A DNA stretch of 64,000 nt from Paracoccus methylovorus (GTDB taxonomy: Bacteria > Pseudomonadota > Alphaproteobacteria > Rhodobacterales > Rhodobacteraceae): contig NZ_CP070368.1 of NCBI RefSeq assembly GCF_016919705.1, positions 1,798,001 through 1,862,000 on the forward strand. Direction: 5' to 3'. The notes below the pieces were generated by a model. The model searched no databases. It was given only the letters and a program-made list of their open reading frames with translations, and was not told the DNA's origin. Below, piece after piece: positions 34,461 through 43,663 of this stretch. Position numbers and translations under genes: made by a program. How positions within the stretch are numbered: position 1 is the stretch's first letter; each line of letters starts with the position of its first letter.

Positions 34461-37289
34461 TTACTCGGCCGCCTCGGCATAGTCCTCCAGCGGCGGGCAG
34501 GTGCAGATCAGGTTGCGGTCCCCATAGGCGTTGTCCACACGCCCGACCGGAGGCCAGTATTTGTCCACCCGGAAGGCACCCGGCGGAAAGCACCCCTGCT
34601 CGCGCGAATAGCCGCGGTCCCAATCGGCAACCAGATCCTCGACCGTATGCGGCGCATGGCGCAGCGGGCTGGCCTCGGCGCCGATCCTGCCTTCGGCAAT
34701 CTCGGTGATCTCGTCCCGGATGGCGAGGAAGGCGATGATCAGGCGATCTATTTCCGCCTTTGTCTCTGATTCGGTCGGCTCGACCATCAGGGTGCCGGCC
34801 ACGGGCCAGCTCATGGTCGGTGCGTGGAAGCCGTTGTCGATCAACCGTTTGGCAATATCGTCCACAGTCACGCCATGCTCCTGGAAGGGCCGGGTATCCA
34901 GGATGCATTCATGTGCGACGCGCCCGCGATTGCCCATGAACAGGACCGGATAGGCCCCGGCCAGACGGCTTGCGATATAGTTCGCGTTCAGGATCGCAAC
35001 ACGGGTCGCTTGCGTCAGCCCCGCACCGCCCATCATCAGGATATAGGCCCAGGAGATCAGCAGGATCGAGGCCGAGCCCCAAGGTGCCGCGGAAACCGCG
35101 CCGGCCCCTTCGCGTGGATCGGCAGGCAGGAAGGGCGCCAGATGCGCCTTGACCCCGATCGGTCCCATGCCGGGACCGCCGCCGCCATGCGGGATGGCGA
35201 AGGTTTTGTGCAGGTTCAGGTGGCTGACGTCGCCGCCGATCTCACCCGGCTGCACCAGCCCGACCAGCGCGTTCATGTTGGCGCCGTCGATATAGACCTG
35301 CCCGCCATGTTCGTGGGTAATGCGGCAGACATCGCGAACCGTGTCCTCGAACACGCCATGGGTCGAGGGATAGGTGATCATCACCGCAGCCAGCTTGTCG
35401 CCGGCCTTGGCCGCCTTATCGGCAAAGTCCTCAAGGTCGATATCGCCGTTCGGCGCCGATTTCACCACCACGACCTTCATGCCTGCCATCTGCGCGCTGG
35501 CCGGGTTGGTGCCGTGGGCGCTGACGGGGATCAGGCAGATGTCGCGATCCTCGCCCCGCGACTTGTGATAGGCGGCGATGGTCAAAAGCCCGGCATATTC
35601 CCCCTGCGCGCCGCTGTTGGGCTGCAACGAGAACGCATCATAGCCGGTGATCGCGCAAAGCTTGTCGGTCAGGTCGGCGAAAACCTCGTGGTAGCCGGCG
35701 GCTTGATCCTCGGGCGCAAAGGGATGCAGCGCACCGAATTCCGGCCAAGTGATCGGCATCATCTCGGCCGCCGCGTTCAGCTTCATCGTGCAAGAGCCCA
35801 GCGGGATCATGGCCCGGTCCAGCGCCAGATCGCGATCCGACAAGCGGCGCATATAGCGCATCATCTCGGATTCCGCCCGGTTCATATGAAAGACCGGATG
35901 GGTCAGATAGTCGCTTTCGCGGATCAGCGCCTCGGGGATTGCCGGGGCAACAGCGGGTTCGGCTGTGTCAGAGATGCCGAATGCGTCCAGCACCCGCGTA
36001 ATCACATCCGCATCCGTGGTCTCGTCGACCGAGATGCCGACCCGGTCGCGCCCGACCTTGCGCAGATTGACGCCGCGGTGCCGGGCAGCGGCCATAATAC
36101 CAGCTTGACCTACGCCGACGCGCACGGTGATCGTGTCGAAGAATGCGGCGGTTTCCACCTCGGCCCCGGCGGCGCGCAGGGCGTCTGCCAGCGTGGCCGC
36201 GTTCAGATGCACCCGCTGGGCAATCGCGCGCAACCCCACGGGCCCATGGAACACCGCATAAAAGCTCGCCATCACCGCCAGCAGCGCCTGCGCGGTGCAG
36301 ACGTTCGAGGTCGCCTTCTCACGCCGGATATGTTGCTCTCGGGTTTGCAACGACAGGCGGTAGGCCCGGTTACCCTTGGCATCGATGGAAACGCCGACGA
36401 TCCGCCCCGGCATGGCGCGTTTCATCTCATCACGGCAGGCCATGAAGCCGGCATGCGGGCCGCCATAGCCCATCGGCACACCAAACCGCTGCGCCGAGCC
36501 GATGGCGATATCGGCGCCCATCGCCCCCGGCTCTTTCAGCACGCAAAGCGCCAGCAGGTCGGTTGCCATGATCGCCACCGCGCCCTGCGCATGCAGCGCC
36601 GCGATTTCGTTCGAATAGTCGCGGATCTCGCCGAAAGTGCCGGGATACTGGAAGATCGCCCCGAACACCTGCGTGGGATCGCATTCCTTGCCGCGAATGA
36701 TCTCGATCCCCAGGGGCTCGGCGCGGGTCTCGATCACCGCGACGGTCTGCGGATGCATGTTGTCGCTGACGAAGAACGCTTTGGTCTTGGACTTGGCCAC
36801 GCGCTGCGCCATGGCCATGGCCTCGGCCGCCGCCGTCGCCTCGTCCAGCAGACTGGCATTGGCCACCGGCAACCCGGTCAGATCGGCAACCATGGTCTGG
36901 AAGTTCAGCAAGGCCTCAAGCCGCCCCTGGGCGATCTCGGGCTGATAGGGGGTATAGGCGGTATACCAGGCGGGGTTTTCCAGAATGTTGCGCTGGATCG
37001 CAGGGGGCGTCACGGTGCCGTAATAGCCCTGCCCGATCAAGCTGGTCATGACGCGGTTCTTCGCGGCGACCTCGCGCATGCGCTGCAACAACGCGGCTTC
37101 GGAAAGGGCCGGCCAGTCCAGAGGTTGCGACTGCCGAATGCTCGCCGGCACGGTCTGGCCGATCAGATCATCCAGCGTCCCCGCCCCCACAACCTTCAGC
37201 ATCGCCTCCATCTCTGCCGGAGAAGGCCCGATGTGACGGCGATTGGCAAAATCGTCGGGATTATAGTCGGTCGCGGTCCATTTACCCAT
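34461..37289 (-). CDS. gcvP: Glycine dehydrogenase (decarboxylating), P protein
   Basis: 942 aa from ATG 37289 (the longer frame to 37349 lacks support); single-chain P proteins are about 950 aa. It decarboxylates glycine with PLP and passes the aminomethyl group to lipoyl-GcvH. The PLP lysine region [21 protein letters not shown] lies at about residue 695, and SCTMKLN and NRRHIGPS are present. Last gene of gcvT-gcvH-gcvP, 218 bases after gcvH. In a one-carbon-oxidising organism it supplies or drains methylene-tetrahydrofolate. Confidence 0.96.
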   Translation of the reverse strand: MGKWTATDYNPDDFANRRHIGPSPAEMEAMLKVVGAGTLDDLIGQTVPASIRQSQPLDWPALSEAALLQRMREVAAKNRVMTSLIGQGYYGTVTPPAIQRNILENPAWYTAYTPYQPEIAQGRLEALLNFQTMVADLTGLPVANASLLDEATAAAEAMAMAQRVAKSKTKAFFVSDNMHPQTVAVIETRAEPLGIEIIRGKECDPTQVFGAIFQYPGTFGEIRDYSNEIAALHAQGAVAIMATDLLALCVLKEPGAMGADIAIGSAQRFGVPMGYGGPHAGFMACRDEMKRAMPGRIVGVSIDAKGNRAYRLSLQTREQHIRREKATSNVCTAQALLAVMASFYAVFHGPVGLRAIAQRVHLNAATLADALRAAGAEVETAAFFDTITVRVGVGQAGIMAAARHRGVNLRKVGRDRVGISVDETTDADVITRVLDAFGISDTAEPAVAPAIPEALIRESDYLTHPVFHMNRAESEMMRYMRRLSDRDLALDRAMIPLGSCTMKLNAAAEMMPITWPEFGALHPFAPEDQAAGYHEVFADLTDKLCAITGYDAFSLQPNSGAQGEYAGLLTIAAYHKSRGEDRDICLIPVSAHGTNPASAQMAGMKVVVVKSAPNGDIDLEDFADKAAKAGDKLAAVMITYPSTHGVFEDTVRDVCRITHEHGGQVYIDGANMNALVGLVQPGEIGGDVSHLNLHKTFAIPHGGGGPGMGPIGVKAHLAPFLPADPREGAGAVSAAPWGSASILLISWAYILMMGGAGLTQATRVAILNANYIASRLAGAYPVLFMGNRGRVAHECILDTRPFQEHGVTVDDIAKRLIDNGFHAPTMSWPVAGTLMVEPTESETKAEIDRLIIAFLAIRDEITEIAEGRIGAEASPLRHAPHTVEDLVADWDRGYSREQGCFPPGAFRVDKYWPPVGRVDNAYGDRNLICTCPPLEDYAEAAE

Positions 37290-37424
37290 CACTGGCCTCG
37301 ATGCATCATGATTTCTGTCTCGGACGCGCAAGGCAAAACCGCCGCGCACCGCGTTCTTCTCCGGCCGGCCACAGTCGAAAGGCCCGGATCAGCCCCTCGC
37401 GCAACCGCTCCGCTTCCCCTTCCG

Positions 37425-37503
37425 GACTTCTTCGTTGTCCAAATACCCTCGGGGGGTCCGGGGGGCGAAGCACCCCCGGCGTCCGCCGGGCCAAAGGCCC
37501 GGC
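37425..37503. repeat. REP-like palindromic element between gcvH and gcvP
   Basis: Dense G/C palindromes: CCGGGGG paired with CCCCCGG around GCGAAGCA, then GGCCCGGC-type arms around CCAAAGG, with the sequence CCCTCGGGGGGTCC alongside. On the minus strand it reads ...CCCCCCGAGGGTATTTGGAC. I recall this GAGGGTATTTGGAC core as a frequent intergenic repeat in Rhodobacteraceae genomes. It splits the gcv operon and could stabilise the gcvT-gcvH part of the mRNA. Confidence 0.55.
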
Positions 37504-37507
37504 AGTA

Positions 37508-37864
37508 TCAACCAATCAGCGCGTTATAGGCCGCCTCGTCCATGAAACCGGACAAATCGACCGAGGACGCCTTGATGCGAAAGAACCATGCCGCCATCGG
37601 ATCCTCGTTCACCGCGCCAGGGCTGTCGGGCAGCGCCTCGTTGACCGCGGTGATCACCCCGGCGATCGGTGCGGTGATGTCCGAGGCAGCCTTGACCGAT
37701 TCGATCACCACGATCTCCTCGCCCTGCTCGACTTCGCGGCCCACCTCGGGCAGCTCGATGAATACGACATCGCCCAATTGCTCGCTGGCATGGGCGGTAA
37801 TGCCGACGACGATCTCGTCGCCGTCCTGTTTCAGCCATTCGTGGTCTTCGGTGTATCTCAGCAT
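37508..37864 (-). CDS. gcvH: Glycine cleavage system H protein
   Basis: 118 aa lipoyl carrier. The lipoylated lysine is Lys58 in VIESVKAAS, in the usual hammerhead fold, and EDHEWLK opens the protein. It shuttles the aminomethyl group between the P and T proteins. It starts 10 bases after the gcvT stop. Confidence 0.96.
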   Translation of the reverse strand: MLRYTEDHEWLKQDGDEIVVGITAHASEQLGDVVFIELPEVGREVEQGEEIVVIESVKAASDITAPIAGVITAVNEALPDSPGAVNEDPMAAWFFRIKASSVDLSGFMDEAAYNALIG

Positions 37865-37874
37865 GCCTGGCCTC

Positions 37875-38987
37875 TCAGCGCCTGTAGCTTGGTTGATGGA
37901 AAGGAAGCGGGGTAATCGTCACGGGCAGGCGCTTGCCGCGCAATTCGGCCCAGACCGTCGCACCGGGGGTCAGCCCCGCCGGCAGGATCGCCATGGCGAC
38001 CGGCCCGCCGACCGAGGGGCCGAACCCGCCCGAGCAGACGGTGCCCAAAGCCGCGCCACCCTCGGGTGCGTCGAAAATCGCCACGCCCTCGCGGATCGGT
38101 GCACGACCCTCGGGGCGCAGACCCAAGCGGCTGCGAGCGGAGCCTTCGGCCAGTTCCGGCAAAATGACTTCCGCGCCGGGAAAACCGCCTGCCCGCACGC
38201 CGCCCATGCGGCGCGCTTTCGGGATGGACCAGCCCAACCCGGCCTCGCCCGGATGCGTCGAGGCATCCATGTCATGACCGTAAAGCGGCATGCCAGCCTC
38301 CAGCCGCAGGCTGTCGCGGGCGCCCAGCCCGATGGGCGCGACCTCCGGCTGGACCAGCAGCGCCTCGGCAAAGGCCACCACCTGCGCCTCGGGGATCGAG
38401 ATCTCGAACCCATCCTCGCCGGTATAGCCCGAGCGGCTGACCCACAGCGTTGCGCCTTGCCAGTCGAACTCGGCCACGTCCATGAATTTCATTGCCGGGG
38501 CACCGGGGACCAGCCGCGCCAGCACGGCTTCGGCCTCGGGGCCTTGCAGGGCCAGCAGGCCGCGATCCGTCACCGGTTCGACCGAAATGCCTGCGCGTTC
38601 CAACTGGCGCAGATGCGCGATGTCCTGCTCGGCACAGGCGGCGTTCACCACCAGAAACAGATGGTCACCCTTGTTGGCGATCATCAGGTCGTCAAGGATG
38701 CCGCCCTCGGCATTGGTGAACAGCCCGTAACGCTGGCGTCCCTGGGCCAGCCCAAGGATATCGGCGGACACAAGCGTCTCCAGCGCCTCGGCCACGTCCG
38801 GCCCGCGCAGGATGACCTGCCCCATGTGGCTGACATCGAACAGCCCGGCGTGGGCGCGGGTATGCAGATGCTCGTTCAGCACGCCCATCGGATATTGCAC
38901 CGGCATGTCCCAGCCGGCAAAGGGCACCATCTTCGCGCCGCGCGCGACGTGCAGGTCATAAAGCTTCGTGCGCCGAAACTCGGCCAT
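37875..38987 (-). CDS. gcvT: Aminomethyltransferase, glycine cleavage T protein
   Basis: 370 aa from ATG 38987, with AGGGGG about 6 bases upstream; 38993 and 39017 are less likely. It moves the methylene group from GcvH to tetrahydrofolate and releases ammonia. Family motifs: LYDLHVARGAKMVPFAGWDMPVQY, GLFDVSHMGQ, YTGEDGFEIS and GLGARDSLRLEAGMPLYGHD with the catalytic Asp. First gene of the operon and directly controlled by the riboswitch upstream. Confidence 0.95.
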   Translation of the reverse strand: MAEFRRTKLYDLHVARGAKMVPFAGWDMPVQYPMGVLNEHLHTRAHAGLFDVSHMGQVILRGPDVAEALETLVSADILGLAQGRQRYGLFTNAEGGILDDLMIANKGDHLFLVVNAACAEQDIAHLRQLERAGISVEPVTDRGLLALQGPEAEAVLARLVPGAPAMKFMDVAEFDWQGATLWVSRSGYTGEDGFEISIPEAQVVAFAEALLVQPEVAPIGLGARDSLRLEAGMPLYGHDMDASTHPGEAGLGWSIPKARRMGGVRAGGFPGAEVILPELAEGSARSRLGLRPEGRAPIREGVAIFDAPEGGAALGTVCSGGFGPSVGGPVAMAILPAGLTPGATVWAELRGKRLPVTITPLPFHQPSYRR

Positions 38988-39033
38988 AGGCATCCCCCTT
39001 GTCTGCGGACGGACCAATCCGGCCGCTGCGATG

Positions 39034-39200
39034 CCCCCCTCTGTCCCTGCCCCGAAACGGGGCGCCTGAGATCGTTATCCCTTCGGCGGGCAGCGGGTGC
39101 CGCCTCTCTCCAGAGCGTTCAGCGGAAAACGGTCCCTTTGCCTGAGAGATTCCCGGGGCGGTTGCTCCTTCGGCCCTGGCGCGAGGCCAGTTTCTCCCGA
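39034..39200 (-). ncRNA. Tandem glycine riboswitch upstream of gcvT
   Basis: On the minus strand two aptamers follow each other. The first runs from CGGGAGAAACTGG through CCGAAGGAGCAA to AATCTCTCAGGCAAA; the second from CTGGAGAGAGGC through GCCGAAGGGATAAC to ATCTCAGGCGCCC and ends near GGGACAGAGG. GAGAGA/TCTCTCAGGC pairs are the conserved core of the gcvT element. The aptamers lie 46 bases upstream of the gcvT start, so glycine binding should switch on the operon. Confidence 0.92.
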
Positions 39201-39265
39201 TTTCCGCCTTTCGTCGTAGCCGGGCGGCAACATTCTGGCAAGACCCTTCTGCCGCCCGCGCATTC

Positions 39266-40048
39266 TCAGATCGAGACGTTCAGCGCCCCGCCGTCCAGCA
39301 ACAGGTTCTGGCCGATGATAAAGCGCGCCTGCTGGCTGCAAAGGAACGCACAGGCGGCGCCGAAATCCTCGGGCCGGCCATAGCTGCGGGTCGGGATGGT
39401 CGCCTCGCGCCGGCGGCGGGCTTCGTCGAGATCGATGCCCTCGGCCTTGGCCACCCCCGAATCAAGGCTGTCGGCGCGGGCAGTGGCATGGATGCCGGGC
39501 AGCAGGTTGTTCACCACCACCCCTTGCGGCGCCACCTGCCGCGACATGCCGGCGACAAAGCCGGTCAGCCCGGCCCGCGCCGTGTTCGAAAGTCCCAGCA
39601 CCGCGATGGGCGAGCGCACCGATTGCGAGGTGATGTTCACGACCCTGCCCCAGCCGCACTGCGTCATGCCCGGCACCAGCGCCTGCATCAGCGCGATGGC
39701 GGTCAGCATGTTGGCGTCGATGGCCTTGATGAAATCGTCGCGCGACCAGTCGGTCCATGTTCCGGGCGGCGGGCCACCAGCATTGTTGACCAGAATATCC
39801 GCCTGCCCCCCCAAGGCCTCCAGCACGGCGGCGCGACCGTCTTCGGTGGTGATGTCGGCAGCAACCGGCGTGACCAAGACACCGTGTTTCGCCGCGATCT
39901 CTTCGGCGGTGGCCTTCAGCGTCTCGGCGCCGCGGGCATTGATGACCAGATCGACCCCGGCCTCGGCCAGCGCTTCGGCGCAGGCCCGGCCCAGACCTTT
40001 CGATGCGGCGCAGACAAGACCCTTCTTGCCCCTGATGCCCAGATCCAT
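39266..40048 (-). CDS. Short-chain dehydrogenase/reductase
   Basis: 260 aa from ATG 40048, preceded by AGGAGG. Cofactor motif CAASKGLGRACAEAL, NNAGGPPPG, active-site Ser in ITSQSV; the catalytic Tyr is not seen in a YxxxK setting: the segment reads SNTARAGLTGF, with Asn and Arg where Tyr and Lys would stand. This SDR subgroup (with NNAGGPP and SKGLG) is widespread and often lacks the classical tyrosine. Function unknown; no metabolic partner is obvious beside it. Confidence 0.8.
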   Translation of the reverse strand: MDLGIRGKKGLVCAASKGLGRACAEALAEAGVDLVINARGAETLKATAEEIAAKHGVLVTPVAADITTEDGRAAVLEALGGQADILVNNAGGPPPGTWTDWSRDDFIKAIDANMLTAIALMQALVPGMTQCGWGRVVNITSQSVRSPIAVLGLSNTARAGLTGFVAGMSRQVAPQGVVVNNLLPGIHATARADSLDSGVAKAEGIDLDEARRRREATIPTRSYGRPEDFGAACAFLCSQQARFIIGQNLLLDGGALNVSI

Positions 40049-40106
40049 AGCTTCCTCCTGTTCAGCATTGCCGCCAAGGAAGCGCGCCCCACCCGGTTTG
40101 TCCAGT

Positions 40107-40445
40107 TCAGAAGCAGAGGATTTCGGCCTCGGCCTCGGCGCGGCGGAAATTGGCGACCATGTCGTTGACGGCGATACCCTGCCGAAAGATGCCCGCGCGT
40201 TCACCCGGTGTCTGGCGCATGGCCAGCACCGTCTCGGCGCGCACATAATCGTCATAGGACAGGATCTCGGCGATCTGGTCGATGGCGCAACTGCATCGGT
40301 CCAGCATCTCGCGGGTCTGGCCGTTCGTCGCCATGCAGACGAACACGTAATCGGCCCGCGCGCTGGTCGGATAGTCATTCACCGCCTGCGCCCCGGCCAT
40401 ACCGGCCGTAAGCAACAGAGCTGCCGTCAAGATTGCCCGGATCAT
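40107..40445 (-). CDS. Small exported protein of unknown function
   Basis: 112 aa with a signal peptide (about residues 1-19, ending AGAQA). The mature part has four Cys (FVCMATN, DRCSCAID and C-terminal EILCF) that could pair as disulfides. It overlaps the 204-aa gene upstream by ATGA, so they are co-translated. I recall similar small proteins beside quinoprotein alcohol-oxidation genes in Paracoccus, but I cannot give a function. Confidence 0.7.
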   Translation of the reverse strand: MIRAILTAALLLTAGMAGAQAVNDYPTSARADYVFVCMATNGQTREMLDRCSCAIDQIAEILSYDDYVRAETVLAMRQTPGERAGIFRQGIAVNDMVANFRRAEAEAEILCF

Positions 40446-41056
40446 TTCAACACCATTTCGCTGTGATAAGCCGGCCGCCCGTCTGACAGCGGGCCGGTTT
40501 CGGCCAGCATCCGTCGGATCGGCCGTTTGGGATCGCCCAAGGTAAAGCGCAGTTCCAGCGTGTCAAAGCCGGCCATGCGCTTGCTGTTCTCGTCGTCCTT
40601 GAAGGGCGCGAAGACCGCGATGCTCTCTTCGCCCTCGCGCTGGACCTCGCCGCCACGAAACAGCGCCTCCTTGAGCCGGTTGCGGATATAGAACGGGCTG
40701 CCCCCGGTCAGCGCCGCCATGTTCAGCGCCGTAGTCTCCAGAAAAAAGGTCAATGCCGGATCGCCGCCAGAAACCGGAAAAGGGCCGACCTTGCGATCGA
40801 TGCGCTCGGTCTTTTCGGTCAGTTCCAGCATCGTCTTGCCGTCCTTGGGATCGGTAATCTCGGCCAGCGAGATCGAGCCCTTGCCAAGCGGCGCAAACCC
40901 CGGAACCGCAGGGCCGGTCTGTTCGATGGTCCAGACCAACGGCCCCTGCGACAGATCCCACGGGCCGCGTTCGGCAAAGACCAGATCCCCCGCCTCTCCC
41001 GCATATAGCGGCGAGGCAAGCAGTCCGATCAACGCGAGGCTGCGCAAGAGTTTCAT
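40442..41056 (-). CDS. Exported protein of unknown function
   Basis: 204 aa with a signal peptide (about residues 1-19, ending PLYAG). The mature domain is mixed alpha/beta with segments VWTIEQTGPAVPGF, FFLETTALNMAALTGG and FIRNRLKEALFRGGEV, and has no Cys. It lies 84 bases below flhS in the same direction and is coupled to the 112-aa gene. Its position suggests a periplasmic role in methanol or formaldehyde oxidation; that is context only. Confidence 0.7.
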   Translation of the reverse strand: MKLLRSLALIGLLASPLYAGEAGDLVFAERGPWDLSQGPLVWTIEQTGPAVPGFAPLGKGSISLAEITDPKDGKTMLELTEKTERIDRKVGPFPVSGGDPALTFFLETTALNMAALTGGSPFYIRNRLKEALFRGGEVQREGEESIAVFAPFKDDENSKRMAGFDTLELRFTLGDPKRPIRRMLAETGPLSDGRPAYHSEMVLK

Positions 41057-41140
41057 TCTTGTCGTTCCTTCCCTGTTTGCGACCCTGCCTCTGCGGCAAG
41101 CGGGACGAAAGCCCGCCGCCCATTGTTTCGTGCTTTGGTC

Positions 41141-42466
41141 TTAGGCCAGCATATGTTGCAACATGGCTTGCAGATCCTCGGGGTGAATGGGCTTTTCCAG
41201 CACCGGAACCCCCATCGCCTGACAGGCGCCGCCCAGTTCCGGCGCGCGCCGGGCCGAAACCACGATGGCCGGCACGGGCTGACCCGCCGCCTCGCGCAGT
41301 GCCGCGATGGCCTGCAGGCCGGTATCGCCATTGTCGAGGTTGTAATCGGCGATTACCACGTCGGGCGGCTCATCGCCCATCTGCGCCAAGGCCTCAGCGA
41401 TGCCACCCGAGACGCGGGCCACCATGCCCAGCCCGTCCTGCAACACCAGTTGCAAAGCGCGGCGCATGGCATCGTCGTTTTCGACCACCAGCACCACCCT
41501 GCCGCGCAGATGCGGGCAATGGCCGGCCCATTCGGGACAGGGGGGTTTGTCGCCGGGCACCACCAGCGGCAGGCTGACGCGGAACACCGTGCCGCGCCCC
41601 GGCTCGCTGTCCATGGCGATGGGGTGGCCCAGCTTGGCGCAGGCGCGGCGCACGATGGAAAGCCCCAGCCCCATGCCGGGGGCGCCGCCCTCGCGCCCGA
41701 TGCGCTGGAATTCGTCGAAAATGCGAGCGCGGTCGGGCGCAGCGATGCCGATGCCGGTGTCATAGATCTCCAGCCATACCCGCTCGCCGCGCTTGCGCAC
41801 GCCGATCAGCACGCCGCCGCGATCGGTGTATTTGATCGCATTGGAAACGAGGTTCTGCGCGATCCGGCGCAAAAATGTCGGATCGCTTTCCACCACCGCC
41901 GAGGTCGGCGCAAACTCCAGCCGCAGCCCCTTGGCCTCGGCCATGGGGGCATATTCGACGGCAAGGCGGCGGAACATGTCGCCCAGATCGACGTGCTTGC
42001 GCTGAAACTCGATACGCTGGCTGTCCAGACGCGAGATATCCAGCACGGCATGCATCAGCTCTTCGACCGACTCGAATGCGCCCGACAGGCGGCCGGTCAG
42101 TTCCTGCTGCAACCCGTCCATTTCGGTGTCCTTCAGCGCCGACAGGAACAGCTTGGCGGCGGAAAGCGGCTGCAACAGATCATGGCTTGCCGCGCGCAGA
42201 AACCGGGTCTTGGAGCGGTTGGCCTCTTCCGCTGATGCGCGGGCGACGGCCAGTTCCCGGTTGCGTTCGGACAGGTCGGCCAGCGCCTGTTCCAGTTCGC
42301 GGGTGCGGGCCTTTACCTCTTGTTCCAGCGCGACGGCGGCCTGGAACATGGACCAGGCCGAGCCGCGGCTTTCCTCAAGCCGGTCGATGCGCTCGACCAG
42401 CACATCGGTGATGCGCGTCAGCTTTTCAACCCGCCGTGCGAGGGGATCGTCGTCACGAAGAAACAT
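41141..42466 (-). CDS. flhS: Hybrid sensor kinase FlhS-like
   Basis: 441 aa, no membrane segments. A coiled coil (about residues 10-85) precedes HisKA with His95 in AASHDLLQP, an ATPase domain (NLVSNAIKYT, DTGIGI, GMGLGLSIV) and a C-terminal receiver (VLVVENDD, VVIADYNLDNG, VLEKPIH). This layout and its proximity to a LuxR-type regulator and pqq genes match FlhS of Paracoccus denitrificans, which with FlhR turns on methanol, methylamine and formaldehyde oxidation. With no obvious sensor domain it may receive its signal from the FIST protein encoded 3 bases upstream. Confidence 0.82.
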   Translation of the reverse strand: MFLRDDDPLARRVEKLTRITDVLVERIDRLEESRGSAWSMFQAAVALEQEVKARTRELEQALADLSERNRELAVARASAEEANRSKTRFLRAASHDLLQPLSAAKLFLSALKDTEMDGLQQELTGRLSGAFESVEELMHAVLDISRLDSQRIEFQRKHVDLGDMFRRLAVEYAPMAEAKGLRLEFAPTSAVVESDPTFLRRIAQNLVSNAIKYTDRGGVLIGVRKRGERVWLEIYDTGIGIAAPDRARIFDEFQRIGREGGAPGMGLGLSIVRRACAKLGHPIAMDSEPGRGTVFRVSLPLVVPGDKPPCPEWAGHCPHLRGRVVLVVENDDAMRRALQLVLQDGLGMVARVSGGIAEALAQMGDEPPDVVIADYNLDNGDTGLQAIAALREAAGQPVPAIVVSARRAPELGGACQAMGVPVLEKPIHPEDLQAMLQHMLA

Positions 42467-42469
42467 GGC

Positions 42470-43663
42470 TCAGCCCGGCTCTGGCGGCATCAGGGCCATG
42501 CCGACAAAGGTCTGGTTCACATGCATGCCGCTGTGCTGTTCGCCATAGGTGTTGAAGCCGGCGACGCGATAGCGGGTCAACAGTTCCGACATCTGCCTGT
42601 CCATGCCCGCCCGCTCCAGCGCCAGCCGCCGCAACACGCAGTCAAAACCCAGCACCATCAGCGGCGGGCGCGGCAACGCGTCCAGCACATCGGCAAAGCC
42701 GCGCGTCATGTCCATGGCGCGGCCCAGCGTCAGGATGTTACCGGCCTCGATCCCCGACAAAAGCTGCAGGCCGCCCTGCGGCGTGATGGCGCGTATGGCA
42801 CGCACATGATGTCGCCGTCCGGTGCGCAGCAGCAAGGGGTGGCGGGCAAATTCCGTCGGCGTCAGCGCCTCGACGGCAAGCCCGGCCAGCCGGGCGTATT
42901 CCTGCGCCGCCGGTTCGCCGTTCAGTTCCAGGATCAGGCGGTTATGGCGGTCGGCCGCCGTCACCACCGCGCGCCTGTCGGTCGGGCTGAAATGCGAAAA
43001 CGACACCTCGGCCGCGGCCAGATCGGTTTCGATCAGCAAAAACAGCGCCGCGCCGGAGTGCGCCTGCCCATCGACCATCTGGCAGGTCGGCCCAAAGCGC
43101 ATGCCCTCGGCGCTGGAACCGCCGACGACCGGCAAGCCCGGGATCGCCGCATCGAGGGTCGCGGTCAGCACGTCCTCTTGCCGGGCCAGCGCATCGGCCA
43201 GCAGCACGCCAAAGCTGGAGCGGCGCAGATCGTGGCGGAAATCCGACTGAAAGCGGCGCAGCGTGGACATCCATTCCGACACCGGCACCAGCGCCTGATC
43301 GCGCAGCACGCAGATCCCCACCCGGAAGCTGGCCGAAGGAAAGCCAAGCGCCGTCACCGTCTGGGCACAATAGCCGCGCGGACCGATTTCGCCCACCGAC
43401 GAACAGCCCACGATACGGCAGCCCTGCCCCAGCGCATCGCGCAGTGCCGCGCCAAGCGCGGGCAACCCCTCGGACGGCATACCGAACAGCAGGACCAGCG
43501 CGGGATCAAGGGGCGCCATGGCGCTGGCAATGCGCCGGACAGTATCCGCGCCATCAGCCGGCACGGAAAGCGCGACGGGCGCGGGCGGCATGGCGACCGG
43601 CTGCGCCCCGGCCTGTGTCCCGGTCCGCGCGGCGGGCCAGGGTTTGGGCGGGGCGCCGCTCAT
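42470..43663 (-). CDS. FIST N- and C-domain sensor protein
   Basis: 397 aa cytoplasmic protein. The N-terminal FIST half has LVLLFGMPSE, GCSSVGEIGPRGY and VVGGSSAEGMRFG; the C-terminal half has FDCVLRRLALE and GFNTYGEQHSGMHVNQTFVG, the conserved FIST_C end. FIST domains are thought to bind small ligands such as amino acids in signalling proteins. Here it lies between flhR and flhS, overlapping flhR by ATGA, so it is likely the detached input module of the FlhS/FlhR pathway. Confidence 0.85.
   Translation of the reverse strand: MSGAPPKPWPAARTGTQAGAQPVAMPPAPVALSVPADGADTVRRIASAMAPLDPALVLLFGMPSEGLPALGAALRDALGQGCRIVGCSSVGEIGPRGYCAQTVTALGFPSASFRVGICVLRDQALVPVSEWMSTLRRFQSDFRHDLRRSSFGVLLADALARQEDVLTATLDAAIPGLPVVGGSSAEGMRFGPTCQMVDGQAHSGAALFLLIETDLAAAEVSFSHFSPTDRRAVVTAADRHNRLILELNGEPAAQEYARLAGLAVEALTPTEFARHPLLLRTGRRHHVRAIRAITPQGGLQLLSGIEAGNILTLGRAMDMTRGFADVLDALPRPPLMVLGFDCVLRRLALERAGMDRQMSELLTRYRVAGFNTYGEQHSGMHVNQTFVGMALMPPEPG

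Noticed and set aside
34824..37529. 901-codon plus-strand frame opposite gcvP.
   Set aside because: Antisense of a highly conserved gene; no family resemblance.
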